Below, piece by piece: positions 8,122-17,090 of a stretch of 64,000 nucleotides of DNA. Every line of letters begins with the position of its first letter. Position 1 is the stretch's first letter. The stretch is from Fluviicola sp. (lineage in GTDB: Bacteria; Bacteroidota; Bacteroidia; Flavobacteriales_D; Crocinitomicaceae): assembly GCA_029866325.1 (NCBI GenBank), contig JARWZO010000023.1, forward strand, positions 62,001 through 126,000, in the 5' to 3' direction. The notes beneath the pieces are model-generated. The model searched no databases. It had not been told where the DNA came from and saw only the letters and a program-made list of their open reading frames with translations. Made by a program: the position numbers and the translations under genes.

Positions 8122-11100
8122 ATGAAATCGATTGTTTTTCTTGTTACTCTTTTGTTGTCGTTGGGTGCTTTGGGGCAGGCAGGGAGTTTGGATACGATGT
8201 TTAATTCTTACTTAGTCAATCGCTTTGGGCATGGTGGAGGATTACTTAACAACTATTATGATTGTACATCCGAGGTTTTATCTGACGGTAAACTATTGAT
8301 TGGTGGTAGTCTTGTTTCTTACAACGGTGTTCCTTCAAGCGGAGTTATAAAACTAAATAGTGATGGGTCAATTGACCAATCATTTGTGACCTATTTTGCC
8401 GAACCATGCACGGTCAATGCAATAGCTGTGCAGACGGATGGAAAAATCTTGTTTGGCGGAAATTTCACCAGTTATGCTGGAGTTAGTTGTAAAGATTTAA
8501 TCCGAATTAATCCAGATGGAACACTTGATCAAAGTTTCCAAATTGGGACTGGGCCTTACAATCCTGATAATAATGAAGAAATTTTGGACTTGGCAATCAC
8601 TTCTGATGGGAAAATCATTGTAATGGGCGACTTCACGCAATTCAACAATATAGTCAGAAGAGCCATTGTACGACTTGACTCAAACGGTGCTGTAGATCAA
8701 ACATTTGGATCGACATCAGGGGCTCAAACTCCTGACGGGCCTGGTATTAATTGTATGGCTTTGCAGCAAGACGGCAAAATAGTTGTAGGTGGTTATTTTA
8801 ATGAATATCAAAACAATAACACATATGGAATTGCAAGACTAACGGCTGATGGTGGATTAGATCCACTATTCAATGCTGGGAATGGAATCGCAGGATTTGA
8901 AAGCGAAGTAATTGCACTGGCAGTTCAACCTGATGGGAAAATTTTAATTGGCGGTGATTTTAGTGGTTATTATACCAATAATGGTGGATTCAATATTGTT
9001 AGAGCTAACCCAGATGGAAGCTTTGATCCAACCTTTCAGTTTCCAAGCACACCTAATGATGCTTTTGTGGGGAGCATCGATCTTCAATCAGACGGTAAAA
9101 TCATTTTAGTAGGTGATTTTGATAACTCAACTGTTGGTGAACCGAATCACCAATATTACAGGGTGAATCCGGACGGATCAATTGACCTTACATTTAACAA
9201 TACTATTTTACCTGACGCGGGGAGAATTGAAAATGTGCAAGTGCTGCCTGATGACCAAATTCTCTTTAGAGGATTATTCCAGATGTATGGAGACTACAAT
9301 AAGTCCGGAATTGTTAAACTGAAACCTGAGGGGGAAATAGATCAGACCTTTTCACCCTGTCCTGGAGCAACTTTTGCTTCGCCAGTTAATACCGATGCTA
9401 CAATTGCGGCAATAAATGTAATTGTATCTCTGCCTGATGGTAAAAAGCTTATCGGTGGTACTTTTTCAGAGTACAACGGAATTCGAAGAATGGGAATTGC
9501 CCGATTAAATCAAGATGGAACATTGGACACTACTTTTAATGTGACAACGGATGTAGAGGCTGTTATCCAGTCCTACTATGAAATTAAATCAATTGTTCTT
9601 CAACCAGACGGTAAGATACTAGTTGGTGGATTATTTTCCATGTTCAATGATCAACAAGTCAACAATTTAATACGTCTCAACTCTGATGGAACAATTGATC
9701 CGAGCTTCATGATTGGAAACGGTTATGGCACCGACGGTATTGTACATTCTATTGCTATTCAAACAGATGGGAACATTGTCATCGGTGGAGGTTTTACCAC
9801 TGTAAATGGTGTGTTACGTAATAAAATGGCTAGAATAAGTGCTGATGGAGCAACAGTTGACCTAGGATTTAACATTAATTATTCTGGATCTGATCCTATA
9901 AAATCAATACAAATTATCTCCAATAAAATATATTTTATTCGATGGTATTCTCTATATAGAGTAATGTTAGCAACTGGTACAGCAGATAATAGTATTGGTT
10001 TCAGTGAACTGGTGAAAGATTACGCTTTTCAAGATGACGGGAAGATATTAGTTGTAGGTGAATTTCAAGGTCCAAAACGATACAACTCTAATTTTGGTCC
10101 TGATTTTACTTGGACAACCCCTGGTTTTGAGTCTACAATTATTAACTTAGATGCCGAAAACAAAATCATTCTAGCCAATGAAACAGGTCTATTTCGTTTA
10201 AATCCAGATGGTACTACTGATAATACTTTCATCAATGATCCGCAATTTGCAGGAGCAATATTTGATCTTGTATTCGAGAATGAACGATTAATTGTGGTTG
10301 GTGATTTTGCAAAATACCAAAACAAATTTCACAACAGCATTGTTTCAATAGGCACCAGTGAGCCTTTCGTCGAACCTTTTCAAATTTACTTCGATTCAGT
10401 AACTGACATTGATTGTAATTCAATTGGATCAGTTAAAGTTTTAGGACTCTTCGGTACGCCTCCATATAGTTTTGAATGGCAAAATGGTCTTGGTTCTACT
10501 GACTCTATCATTACTGTTACAACACCTGGAATATATACATGTACAGTAACTGATTCTAATAATGATTCTATAACTGGATCGCTGTTAATTTCAGGTCCGT
10601 CATCACTCGCAGGTAACGATCTAAAAGCAACACTTACTGCCAATTCTTTCCGTCCCGGCTTTAGTTCCACCACTTGGATCAACGCTTTCAACGACGGCTG
10701 TATCCCCGTTTCCGGCCAACTCAAACTGGCGTACGATCCTTTGCTAGATTTCATCAGTTCAACTCCTGCTCCAACATCCCAAAACGGTGATACGTTGATT
10801 TGGGATTTCACCGATATTACTTATGATTCAGCGCACCTAACGCCACAAATCGTCTTCAACACTTCCACTCAGGCCGTGATTGGTGACACCATTCATTTCA
10901 CTACGATCATAACTCCAATTGCCGGTGATGTCGATACCACCAATAATGTGAAATACTACAGTTCACCTGTTGTTAATGGCTATGATCCGAATATCAAATC
11001 GGTTTATCCTGTCGGGAAATGTGATGTCGGTTACATCAAACAAGATCAGCTACTGACTTATACTGTTCAATTTCAAAATACTGGAAACTCCGAAGCGATT

Positions 11101-11688
11101 AACATTGCAGTTATTGATTCATTGGATACAGATTTAGATCTGAATACGGTTCGTGTGGTTGGCAAGAGTCACCCCATGTGGACGGAAGTATTGCCGGGAA
11201 ACGTGTTGAAATTTCACTTTGACAACATCAACTTGCCGGATAGTACCAGCAACGAACCTGAAAGTCACGGTTATGTGATTTTTGAAGTAAAACCTGTTTC
11301 AGCGTGGTTACCTCAAAACACCGAAATCGCCAATTTAGTCGACATCTACTTCGACTTCAACCCTCCGATCAGAACCAATGAAGTGTCAAACTTGATTTTC
11401 CAGAATGATTTAGACAATTACAATTGTTTGGGAGCTGGTATCGAAGAATCATCTGTTGCAGAACTGATATTGTTCCCCAATCCGGCGAATAATCTGATTA
11501 CCATAAGAACGAATCAGGAATTTATGGATGAAACCATACTGATCACCGACCTTCAAGGTAAAATTGTATTGCGCAAAGAACACATCAATGGGGCAGATAC
11601 GACGATTGATGTGAGTGGTTTGACGAACGGTATTTATTTGATTCGTACTCAGACAAACGCTGCATTAAGTCGATTAGTGAAACAATAA
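8122..11688 (+). CDS. Secreted delta-60 repeat protein with T9SS sorting domain
   Basis: 1188-residue secreted protein. A signal peptide (MKSIVFLVTLLLSLGALGQA) is followed to about residue 760 by many repeats of the type QPDGKILIGGDF...RLNPDGSIDPTF, the delta-60 repeat that folds as a beta-propeller or solenoid. Residues about 770-830 form an Ig/PKD-like segment (FEWQNGLGSTDSIITV). Residues about 840-1105 resemble the bacterial DUF11-like region (YTVQFQNTGNSEAINI). The last 75 residues are a type A T9SS sorting domain (LFPNPANNLITI ... GIYLIRTQTN ... LVKQ). Cargo of type IX secretion is expected at the cell surface or outside. Substrate or function is unknown. It stands alone between its promoter box and a terminator at 11858-11892. 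Confidence 0.85.
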   Translation: MKSIVFLVTLLLSLGALGQAGSLDTMFNSYLVNRFGHGGGLLNNYYDCTSEVLSDGKLLIGGSLVSYNGVPSSGVIKLNSDGSIDQSFVTYFAEPCTVNAIAVQTDGKILFGGNFTSYAGVSCKDLIRINPDGTLDQSFQIGTGPYNPDNNEEILDLAITSDGKIIVMGDFTQFNNIVRRAIVRLDSNGAVDQTFGSTSGAQTPDGPGINCMALQQDGKIVVGGYFNEYQNNNTYGIARLTADGGLDPLFNAGNGIAGFESEVIALAVQPDGKILIGGDFSGYYTNNGGFNIVRANPDGSFDPTFQFPSTPNDAFVGSIDLQSDGKIILVGDFDNSTVGEPNHQYYRVNPDGSIDLTFNNTILPDAGRIENVQVLPDDQILFRGLFQMYGDYNKSGIVKLKPEGEIDQTFSPCPGATFASPVNTDATIAAINVIVSLPDGKKLIGGTFSEYNGIRRMGIARLNQDGTLDTTFNVTTDVEAVIQSYYEIKSIVLQPDGKILVGGLFSMFNDQQVNNLIRLNSDGTIDPSFMIGNGYGTDGIVHSIAIQTDGNIVIGGGFTTVNGVLRNKMARISADGATVDLGFNINYSGSDPIKSIQIISNKIYFIRWYSLYRVMLATGTADNSIGFSELVKDYAFQDDGKILVVGEFQGPKRYNSNFGPDFTWTTPGFESTIINLDAENKIILANETGLFRLNPDGTTDNTFINDPQFAGAIFDLVFENERLIVVGDFAKYQNKFHNSIVSIGTSEPFVEPFQIYFDSVTDIDCNSIGSVKVLGLFGTPPYSFEWQNGLGSTDSIITVTTPGIYTCTVTDSNNDSITGSLLISGPSSLAGNDLKATLTANSFRPGFSSTTWINAFNDGCIPVSGQLKLAYDPLLDFISSTPAPTSQNGDTLIWDFTDITYDSAHLTPQIVFNTSTQAVIGDTIHFTTIITPIAGDVDTTNNVKYYSSPVVNGYDPNIKSVYPVGKCDVGYIKQDQLLTYTVQFQNTGNSEAINIAVIDSLDTDLDLNTVRVVGKSHPMWTEVLPGNVLKFHFDNINLPDSTSNEPESHGYVIFEVKPVSAWLPQNTEIANLVDIYFDFNPPIRTNEVSNLIFQNDLDNYNCLGAGIEESSVAELILFPNPANNLITIRTNQEFMDETILITDLQGKIVLRKEHINGADTTIDVSGLTNGIYLIRTQTNAALSRLVKQ

Positions 11689-11789
11689 GTTCAATCAACG
11701 AAACGAACCGTTAATATTTAAAAAACAACCATTTACTCAATCAAACGACTTTTTCAGTTACCGAAAAGCCTGAAATTGAAACTAATTGA

Positions 11790-11797
11790 TAAATTTG
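11790..11797 (+). promoter_or_regulatory. -7 promoter box of a candidate small RNA
   Basis: TAAATTTG matches TAnnTTTG completely. No coding sequence follows; instead two hairpins and a T-run come within 95 nt. A TTG at 11776-11778 is too close for a standard -33 element. Confidence 0.4.
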
Positions 11798-11801
11798 TAG
11801 A

Positions 11802-11892
11802 AGTTAGTAGAGCAGCACATCATTTGATTTGAACCAATTGCCAAATGAAATGATGTTAACCCAAACATTGTAGTAGGTGTTTGGGTTTTTTT
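11802..11892 (+). ncRNA. Candidate small RNA, about 90 nt
   Basis: Not coding. After the -7 box at 11790-11797 comes a 14-bp hairpin (11818-11831 with 11842-11855, one mismatch). A perfect 10-bp hairpin follows (11858-11867 with 11878-11887) that runs straight into a T-tract, giving an intrinsic terminator. The start is estimated from the promoter box and is uncertain by a few bases. Alternatively these are just the processed 3' end and terminator of the 8122 gene, whose stop is 170 nt upstream. Confidence 0.4.
11858..11892 (+). terminator. Intrinsic terminator
   Basis: Perfect inverted repeat AACCCAAACA / TGTTTGGGTT around a 10-nt loop, with the stem ending in a run of T. It ends the candidate small RNA and any read-through from the gene at 8122. 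Confidence 0.8.
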
Positions 11893-11925
11893 ATGCCTTT
11901 ATTTTAATCTTCCCTACTTTTTGTC

Positions 11926-12108
11926 TTGACACAAAAAGTAGCAAAAAAGTCAAGGCTGTATATCGAAACTTTTGAAAACTACAGCTCGTTTCACTGCCTG
12001 CACCCCAACTCGCAAAACGTCATATGCGGTTTGTTTTACAAACAAACCGATGACTGAGCTCAAACAGGGGTTAGGCGACGTTTCACTTCACTTTGTTTTC
12101 TACAAGTT
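11926..12108 (+). repeat. Structured intergenic repeat family R1, copy A
   Basis: Homologous to 43526-43715. Shared blocks include AAAAAAGTCAAGGCTGTA, GCACCCCAACTCGC, CCGATGACTG and GCTCAAACAGGG. It holds a nested hairpin: outer GTCAT (12019-12023) with ATGAC (12050-12054), inner CGGTTTGTTT (12027-12036) with AAACAAACCG (12040-12049). The inner stem is kept in the other copy by compensating changes. Open frames across it look spurious. Together with R2 it fills the 11893-12489 gene-free stretch. Confidence 0.7.
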
Positions 12109-12254
12109 CGATATAAAGGCCGGTTCCTGCCGCACTCGGATTTATCAAAAAAATGAAGATACATGAACGCATTTGGAGGATCAGTTCTGAAATTAATCTT
12201 CCTTCGTTACTAAAATCCGAAAAATTCTTAAGGAAAAACTATTGACGCGGAGGA

Positions 12255-12478
12255 AACGCCATTCAAGGAAACGAAGTCAAAAAAATGGCTGTTTCGTTGT
12301 GTTTTGTCAAAAGCGCTAAAACGTACAGCGATTGCCAAATCTGCTGTGTGTTGCGTTTCAGATCCTGATCTGACACTTTTGACTTAAAAACACAGAATAA
12401 GGCCATTTTTGACGAGTGGCTTGGAATGGCGCTAAAGCATTTTTGCTCCACTTTTTTTGCTTCGGGAAAAAGTGGAAA
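12255..12478 (-). repeat. Intergenic repeat family R2, copy A
   Basis: About 225 bp, roughly 90 percent identical to 36541-36768 in inverted orientation; the estimate comes from aligning by eye. A core of about 100 bp (12291-12391) differs at only two positions. The unit carries a CCACTTTTT...AAAAAAAGTGG hairpin at one end and CGCCATTC / GAATGGCG arms. It lies just downstream of the zinc-ribbon gene. A 72-codon open frame crosses it, but single-base indels between copies break the frame outside the core. Confidence 0.75.
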
Positions 12479-12489
12479 CAATTAGAGAA

Positions 12490-12852
12490 TCACTTCACAT
12501 AATCTTGCTTCTGCACCAACACATATTGATCATTTTCCACCCGCATGTATCCTTGATCATAGCAGAAATAATACGTGCTGCCTTTTTGAGTTTGGTAGAT
12601 GTTGGTGAAATAATGGAAGTTAAATCCTTCTTCGGCCAAGGTGATCGCGTCGACGGTTCGTTTTCCCGACGGATTAAGTGCAACTAAAATGCGACGATTC
12701 TTGCGCAAAATATTGTTGATGCGACGCACGTAGCTGGTAGCGTCTTCATTGAGACGATTGTTAAAGGTATTGCGGCAATAATCGGAGCAGAATTTCTGAT
12801 CTTTTCTTCCGGATAGTTTTTGTCCACATTCCAAACACTTACGTTCTTCCAT
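12490..12852 (-). CDS. Small zinc-ribbon protein of unknown function
   Basis: 120 residues. The N-terminus carries four cysteines spaced as in a treble-clef or zinc-ribbon finger (CLECGQKL, 11 residues, CSDYC), with the basic stretch GRKDQK between the pairs. The remainder (ATSYVRRINNILRKNRRIL...) is mixed alpha/beta with a Tyr/Gln-rich end. I recall proteins of this layout in Flavobacteriia annotated only as hypothetical or DUF zinc-ribbon; no function is known to me. It stands alone between repeat R2 and an R3 inverted-repeat element. A nucleic-acid-binding role is only a guess from the finger. Confidence 0.7.
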   Translation of the reverse strand: MEERKCLECGQKLSGRKDQKFCSDYCRNTFNNRLNEDATSYVRRINNILRKNRRILVALNPSGKRTVDAITLAEEGFNFHYFTNIYQTQKGSTYYFCYDQGYMRVENDQYVLVQKQDYVK

Positions 12853-12872
12853 AGCTGTGAAAGTTGAAAAAC

Positions 12873-13044
12873 GGGATGAAGATAATTGATTTTTGATGCC
12901 TGACGTTGAATTTTTGATGTTGGATTTTGAATCACGCCAAAGGCGGACACGGTGTTTGATGAAAGTTCTCGGAAAAGAAGAAAGATCGTCTGTTTAGAAC
13001 GGAGGGCATCAAATCAAAAATCAAGCATCAAAAATCCAACATCC
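12873..13044. repeat. Inverted-repeat intergenic element family R3, copy 1
   Basis: About 170 bp bounded by diverged inverted copies of GATGTTGGATTTTTGATG-type sequence. The exact 18-mer, in reverse complement, is at 13026-13043, and a slightly altered one is near 12916-12933. Related elements are at 28611-28760 and 29683-29809. There is no coding content. It occupies most of the gene-free stretch between 12853 and the MoxR gene. Confidence 0.6.
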
Positions 13045-13260
13045 CAAAAGACGACTTAACAAAAATTAACAGGTCGCAAAACCTTTCTTTTACACCTTTG
13101 CCAACTATTGCTCTGCTTACTACGGTAATTAACTTTCAACGGTTTCACATATTTTGTGAACGAATGTCATGCTGTTGCGGCGGAAAGCAATATATTAGAA
13201 CCGAAAACCCCTGTACAACTGTTCCAGGTTCTCAAAACTGTATTTAAACGGCAAAAAACT

Positions 13261-14277
13261 ATGTTGGATTCATCGGCACTAACTCCGTCTGAACAATTGC
13301 AAATGCTTTCGGTTTCCATTAAAGAGGAAGCTATCAAATTCGAACTATTGCGTCAGGAAATAGCAAAAGTCATTGTGGGTCAGGATGCCATGGTGAAAAA
13401 CCTGTTATTGGCGCTTCTGGCTGACGGTCACGTATTACTCGAAGGCGTTCCCGGGTTGGCAAAAACATTGGCTATCAAAACGCTTTCACAAGCAATTTCA
13501 GCCGATTTTTCACGCATTCAGTTTACGCCCGATTTGTTGCCGGCCGATGTAACCGGAACCATGATTTACCAGCAGAAATCGGAGCAGTTTGCCGTAAAAA
13601 AAGGACCTATTTTTGCCAACTTTGTCTTGGCAGATGAAATCAACCGTGCCCCGGCAAAAGTGCAATCTGCGCTGCTCGAGGCCATGCAAGAACGTCAAAT
13701 TACCATTGGTGATACCACGTATCAATTACCGAAACCGTTTTTGGTAATGGCTACCCAAAACCCGATTGAACAAGAAGGAACGTATCCGCTTCCTGAAGCT
13801 CAAGTCGACCGTTTTATGCTGAAAGTTAGCATGGGTTATCCTTCCAAACAAGAAGAGCAACTCATTTTGCGCAGCAATGTGCGGGCAGAAGGTTTGGCTA
13901 CCGTTTCGCCGTGCATTCACCCCGATGATATTATTAAAGGAAAACAATTAGCCCGTTCCATTTACCTGGATGAAAAAATTGAACGCTACATCGTAGATAT
14001 TGTGACCGCCTCGCGCAACCCTGAAGTTGCCGGACTCGGACAATTGACCAAGTACATTTCTTACGGAGGTTCACCTCGCGCCACCATTAACTTGGCATTG
14101 GCTGCCAAAGCCCATGCATTTTTGGAAAGACGTGCTTTCGTGATTCCGGAAGATGTGCGCGCCATTAGTATGGATGTGTTGCGCCACCGCATCGGTTTGA
14201 CTTACGAAGCAGAGGCCGATGGCGTAACTGCAGAAAAAGTGATCGAGCAACTGATTCAACGCGTCGAAGTTCCTTGA
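13261..14277 (+). CDS. MoxR-family AAA+ ATPase
   Basis: 338-residue MoxR ATPase, thought to act as a chaperone for assembling VWA-domain proteins. Seen: Walker A GVPGLAKT at residues 62-69, Walker B VLADEINRAP near 125, MATQNPIEQEGTYPLPEAQ (sensor 1 region) near 164-182, and SPRATINLALAAKAHA (sensor 2) near 279. The frame opens at a GTG 105 bp upstream (13156), but the ATG at 13261 gives the family length. First gene of the Bat operon, 11 bp before the DUF58 gene. A loose promoter-like TACACCTTTG lies at 13091-13100. Confidence 0.9.
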   Translation: MLDSSALTPSEQLQMLSVSIKEEAIKFELLRQEIAKVIVGQDAMVKNLLLALLADGHVLLEGVPGLAKTLAIKTLSQAISADFSRIQFTPDLLPADVTGTMIYQQKSEQFAVKKGPIFANFVLADEINRAPAKVQSALLEAMQERQITIGDTTYQLPKPFLVMATQNPIEQEGTYPLPEAQVDRFMLKVSMGYPSKQEEQLILRSNVRAEGLATVSPCIHPDDIIKGKQLARSIYLDEKIERYIVDIVTASRNPEVAGLGQLTKYISYGGSPRATINLALAAKAHAFLERRAFVIPEDVRAISMDVLRHRIGLTYEAEADGVTAEKVIEQLIQRVEVP

Positions 14278-14288
14278 TTTCGTAACTC

Positions 14289-15158
14289 ATGGACCATCAG
14301 TCTTTACTCAAACGGGTTCGCACCATCGAACTGAAAACACGCGGTTTGACCCAGCAGGTCTTTTCGGGTGAATATCAGTCTGCATTTAAAGGTCGCGGTA
14401 TGTCGTTTAGTGAAGTACGCAATTACCAGTTTGGCGATGATGTTCGGAGCATTGATTGGAACGTTACTGCCCGGTTTCAGGAACCGTATGTTAAGATTTT
14501 CGAGGAAGAACGTGAGCTAACAGTATTGCTCATCATCGACCTTTCCGGATCGATGTATTTTGGACAAACCGACGATTCGAAATTTGTTACTGCCGTTGAG
14601 GCCGCCGCAACATTGGCTTTTTCCGCAGCGAAGAAAAACGATAAAGTAGGTGCCATTTTCGTCACCGATAAAGTAGAAAAATACATTCCTGCAGAAAAAG
14701 GCGTCAAGCACGTATATGCCATGATGAAGGCCTTGATTTATTTTCAGCCCAATCAGGCGCTTACCGATTTGAATGCCGGAATGAAATATGCCGTAAACGT
14801 CCATAAAAAACGCTGTATTTGTTTCCTTATCAGCGATTTCATGGATCTGCCAAGTATTAAAGACGGTTTGGTAACTCTTTCCCGCAAACACGATTTGGTG
14901 GCTTTGCAGTTGGAGGACGATGGTGAAAGCAGTCTGCCGAATGTGGGATTTGTTCAGTGGATTAACGCTGAAACCGGACGTACAACGTGGGTGGATACTT
15001 CTTCAGCGAATGTGCGACATGAATATGCCCAACGTCAGCAAAAACGTAAAGAAATCAACAAGGAAATTTTCGATTCATTGGGCATTGATACCTGCGTTCT
15101 GAAAGGCGGAAACTCCATCTTTATGCCACTCATGCATTTATTCAAACAACGAAAATGA
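14289..15158 (+). CDS. DUF58 domain protein of the Bat operon
   Basis: 289 residues, cytoplasmic, no signal peptide. The DUF58 hallmark FSEVRNYQFGDDVRSIDWNVTAR is around residues 40-62, followed by a degenerate VWA fold with DLSGSM (residues about 83-88) retaining a MIDAS-like DxSxS pattern. Proteins of this family always travel with MoxR and VWA proteins. They are usually implicated in assembly of envelope complexes, though the exact role is unknown. Its stop overlaps the next start by 4 bp (ATGA at 15155-15158). Confidence 0.9.
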   Translation: MDHQSLLKRVRTIELKTRGLTQQVFSGEYQSAFKGRGMSFSEVRNYQFGDDVRSIDWNVTARFQEPYVKIFEEERELTVLLIIDLSGSMYFGQTDDSKFVTAVEAAATLAFSAAKKNDKVGAIFVTDKVEKYIPAEKGVKHVYAMMKALIYFQPNQALTDLNAGMKYAVNVHKKRCICFLISDFMDLPSIKDGLVTLSRKHDLVALQLEDDGESSLPNVGFVQWINAETGRTTWVDTSSANVRHEYAQRQQKRKEINKEIFDSLGIDTCVLKGGNSIFMPLMHLFKQRK

Positions 15159-16069
15159 AGTGGGCATTCTACATAGCGGTATTGATGGTTTCAGGACAAG
15201 CGTTCGGGCAAGAGTTACGCGCTTGGTGGAGCACCGATAGTTGTCAGATCGGCGAACAGGTTGTATTGACCATTCAGCTGAAAAAAGCACCGAAGAAGGT
15301 CGATTTTAAATCTTATACCGGTGAAGTTCCCTGCGAAATAAAAAACGATTCTTCCACCCTTACCACCGATGGAACAATGGAAATAATCGGCAATTTCAAC
15401 GATACAACTTATAAAAAAAACGGTCAACAATTCTGGGAGGGTCGTTATACGCTTACAGCATGGGATACCGGAGTTTATATTTTTCCGCTCATACAACTTG
15501 CACTCCCCGATTCCGTTTACACAACTCAAGCTCCTTTGCTAACCGTTTCTTTCGTGAAGAAAAAAATAGGCGATGAATTGGATGAAGTACCTGTGAATGT
15601 AGAAACAGACTATTGGCGTTGGTTAAAAGATTATTGGTGGATCGCACTCTTTCCGTTAGCATTCTTCCTTATCATGTGGATTCGCAAACGCAACAATAAA
15701 CCCGTGGTTCGTATCCTTTCGCTGAAAGACAGAACCTTGCTCGGTTTGGATGCACTGCGCAAAGAAGCTTATTGGAAAAAAGGCGACATTAACCGCCATT
15801 ACATCGAGTTTTCGTTTTTACTGCGGTCGTTTTTGAGCGCTCGTTACGGATTAAACATTATGGAGAGAACAACGTATGAAACGATTGCCCTCTTGCGTGC
15901 CAAACAAATCCCAGAGCCTACTTTAGAGCGAATTCGTCTGTTATTGCAAGATTCCGACATTGTGAAATTTGCTTTGGGTATTCCCGACGATGAAAGCATT
16001 GTGTTGGGTATGAATTATATGGAACAACTAATCTTGGAATTGAGTCCACTGGAATTGATCAATGAGTAG
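15155..16069 (+). CDS. Bat-operon membrane protein (BatD/DUF4381-like position)
   Basis: 304 residues. Signal peptide (MKWAFYIAVLMVSGQAFGQ), an extracytoplasmic beta-rich domain to about residue 150, one transmembrane helix (WWIALFPLAFFLIMWI, about 167-182), then a cytoplasmic helical tail with NRHYIEFSFLLRSFLSARYG. The N-terminal beta domain plus membrane helix plus helical tail recalls DUF4381 and the C-terminal part of BatD. The assignment rests on layout and position rather than a clear motif. It overlaps both neighbours (4 bp and 8 bp), so it is surely co-translated with the operon. Confidence 0.75.
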   Translation: MKWAFYIAVLMVSGQAFGQELRAWWSTDSCQIGEQVVLTIQLKKAPKKVDFKSYTGEVPCEIKNDSSTLTTDGTMEIIGNFNDTTYKKNGQQFWEGRYTLTAWDTGVYIFPLIQLALPDSVYTTQAPLLTVSFVKKKIGDELDEVPVNVETDYWRWLKDYWWIALFPLAFFLIMWIRKRNNKPVVRILSLKDRTLLGLDALRKEAYWKKGDINRHYIEFSFLLRSFLSARYGLNIMERTTYETIALLRAKQIPEPTLERIRLLLQDSDIVKFALGIPDDESIVLGMNYMEQLILELSPLELINE

Positions 16070-17090
16070 ATACTGGAACATAGCGGTTTGGCAATACGAT
16101 TTCTACGCATCTGAATGGCTGTGGTTGCTGCTTGTCGTGCCTGTTATTTTTGGGTTGCATTATTACCTCACGCGCAATCATTCCGGTCATTTACGTTTCT
16201 CGCGCTCAGAAGAAGAACAGCATTCGCTCGGAACCGATTGGGTACGTTATTTCCGTTGGGGAATTGCGTTTCTGCAAATGTTTGCCGTTTCGTGTATGAT
16301 TGTGGCGATGTGCAAACCTTACCATTCAGGTTACGATCCCCCAAAAATCGATTACAAAAACGGAATTGACATCATCTTATCCATCGATGCATCGGGGTCT
16401 ATGTTAGCGCAGGATTTTCAACCAAACAGATTGGAAGCCGCCAAGTCGGTTGCCCAACAATTTGTGGACACTCGAAAAGGTGATCGTGTTGGTTTAGTGG
16501 TTTACGAAGGTGAAGCCTACACGGCTTGTCCGGCTACATTGGATTACCCGATGCTCAAAAGGCAAATCGCCGAAATACAACCCGGCTTTCTGGAACCCGG
16601 AACGGCAGTTGGAAACGGCTTAGGTGTTGCTGTAACGCGCTTGCGAAGCGATAGTTTGAAATCGAAAGTCATCATCTTACTCACCGACGGAAGCAGCAAT
16701 GCCGGAACCATAGAACCGATGGAAGCCGCCAAACTTGCGCGTGAGAAAAAATGCCGCGTGTACACCATTGGTGTCGGTTCACGCAGCACGGCTCCAACTC
16801 CGGTAATGACTCCATACGGAATTTCGTACGAAAATTTACCCGTAGAAATTGACGAAGCCACCTTACAGGCTATTGCCGATGAAACCGGTGGGAAATACTT
16901 CCGCGCAACAGATGAACACAGCTTGTCAACCATTTACGGAGAGATTGACAAACTCGAAAAGCGTAAAATGGAAGACATGCATTTTGGCGCCGAACCACCT
17001 GTTACGATTGTTCCGTTCATATTGTGGGCTATTTTAGCCTTGGTTGGCGCCTGGACACTCAACGCTGCAAAATTCAAACTGGATGACTAA
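16062..17090 (+). CDS. batA: BatA, VWA-domain membrane protein
   Basis: 342 residues. An N-terminal helix (about 18-35), a second at about 65-84, then a von Willebrand factor A domain with intact MIDAS: DASGS at 109-113, the Thr loop near ACPATLDYP, and LTDGSSN. A C-terminal membrane helix (IVPFILWAILALVGAWTL) follows. This is the aerotolerance-operon A protein first described in Bacteroides; the VWA domain lies in the periplasm. Overlaps the upstream gene by 8 bp and batB by 8 bp. Confidence 0.9.
   Translation: MSRYWNIAVWQYDFYASEWLWLLLVVPVIFGLHYYLTRNHSGHLRFSRSEEEQHSLGTDWVRYFRWGIAFLQMFAVSCMIVAMCKPYHSGYDPPKIDYKNGIDIILSIDASGSMLAQDFQPNRLEAAKSVAQQFVDTRKGDRVGLVVYEGEAYTACPATLDYPMLKRQIAEIQPGFLEPGTAVGNGLGVAVTRLRSDSLKSKVIILLTDGSSNAGTIEPMEAAKLAREKKCRVYTIGVGSRSTAPTPVMTPYGISYENLPVEIDEATLQAIADETGGKYFRATDEHSLSTIYGEIDKLEKRKMEDMHFGAEPPVTIVPFILWAILALVGAWTLNAAKFKLDD

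Noticed and set aside
11972-12166. Open frame of 64 codons after the delta-60 gene
   Set aside because: It lies across the R1 repeat, and the homologous copy at 43526 does not keep the frame; the conserved feature is the hairpin, not a protein.
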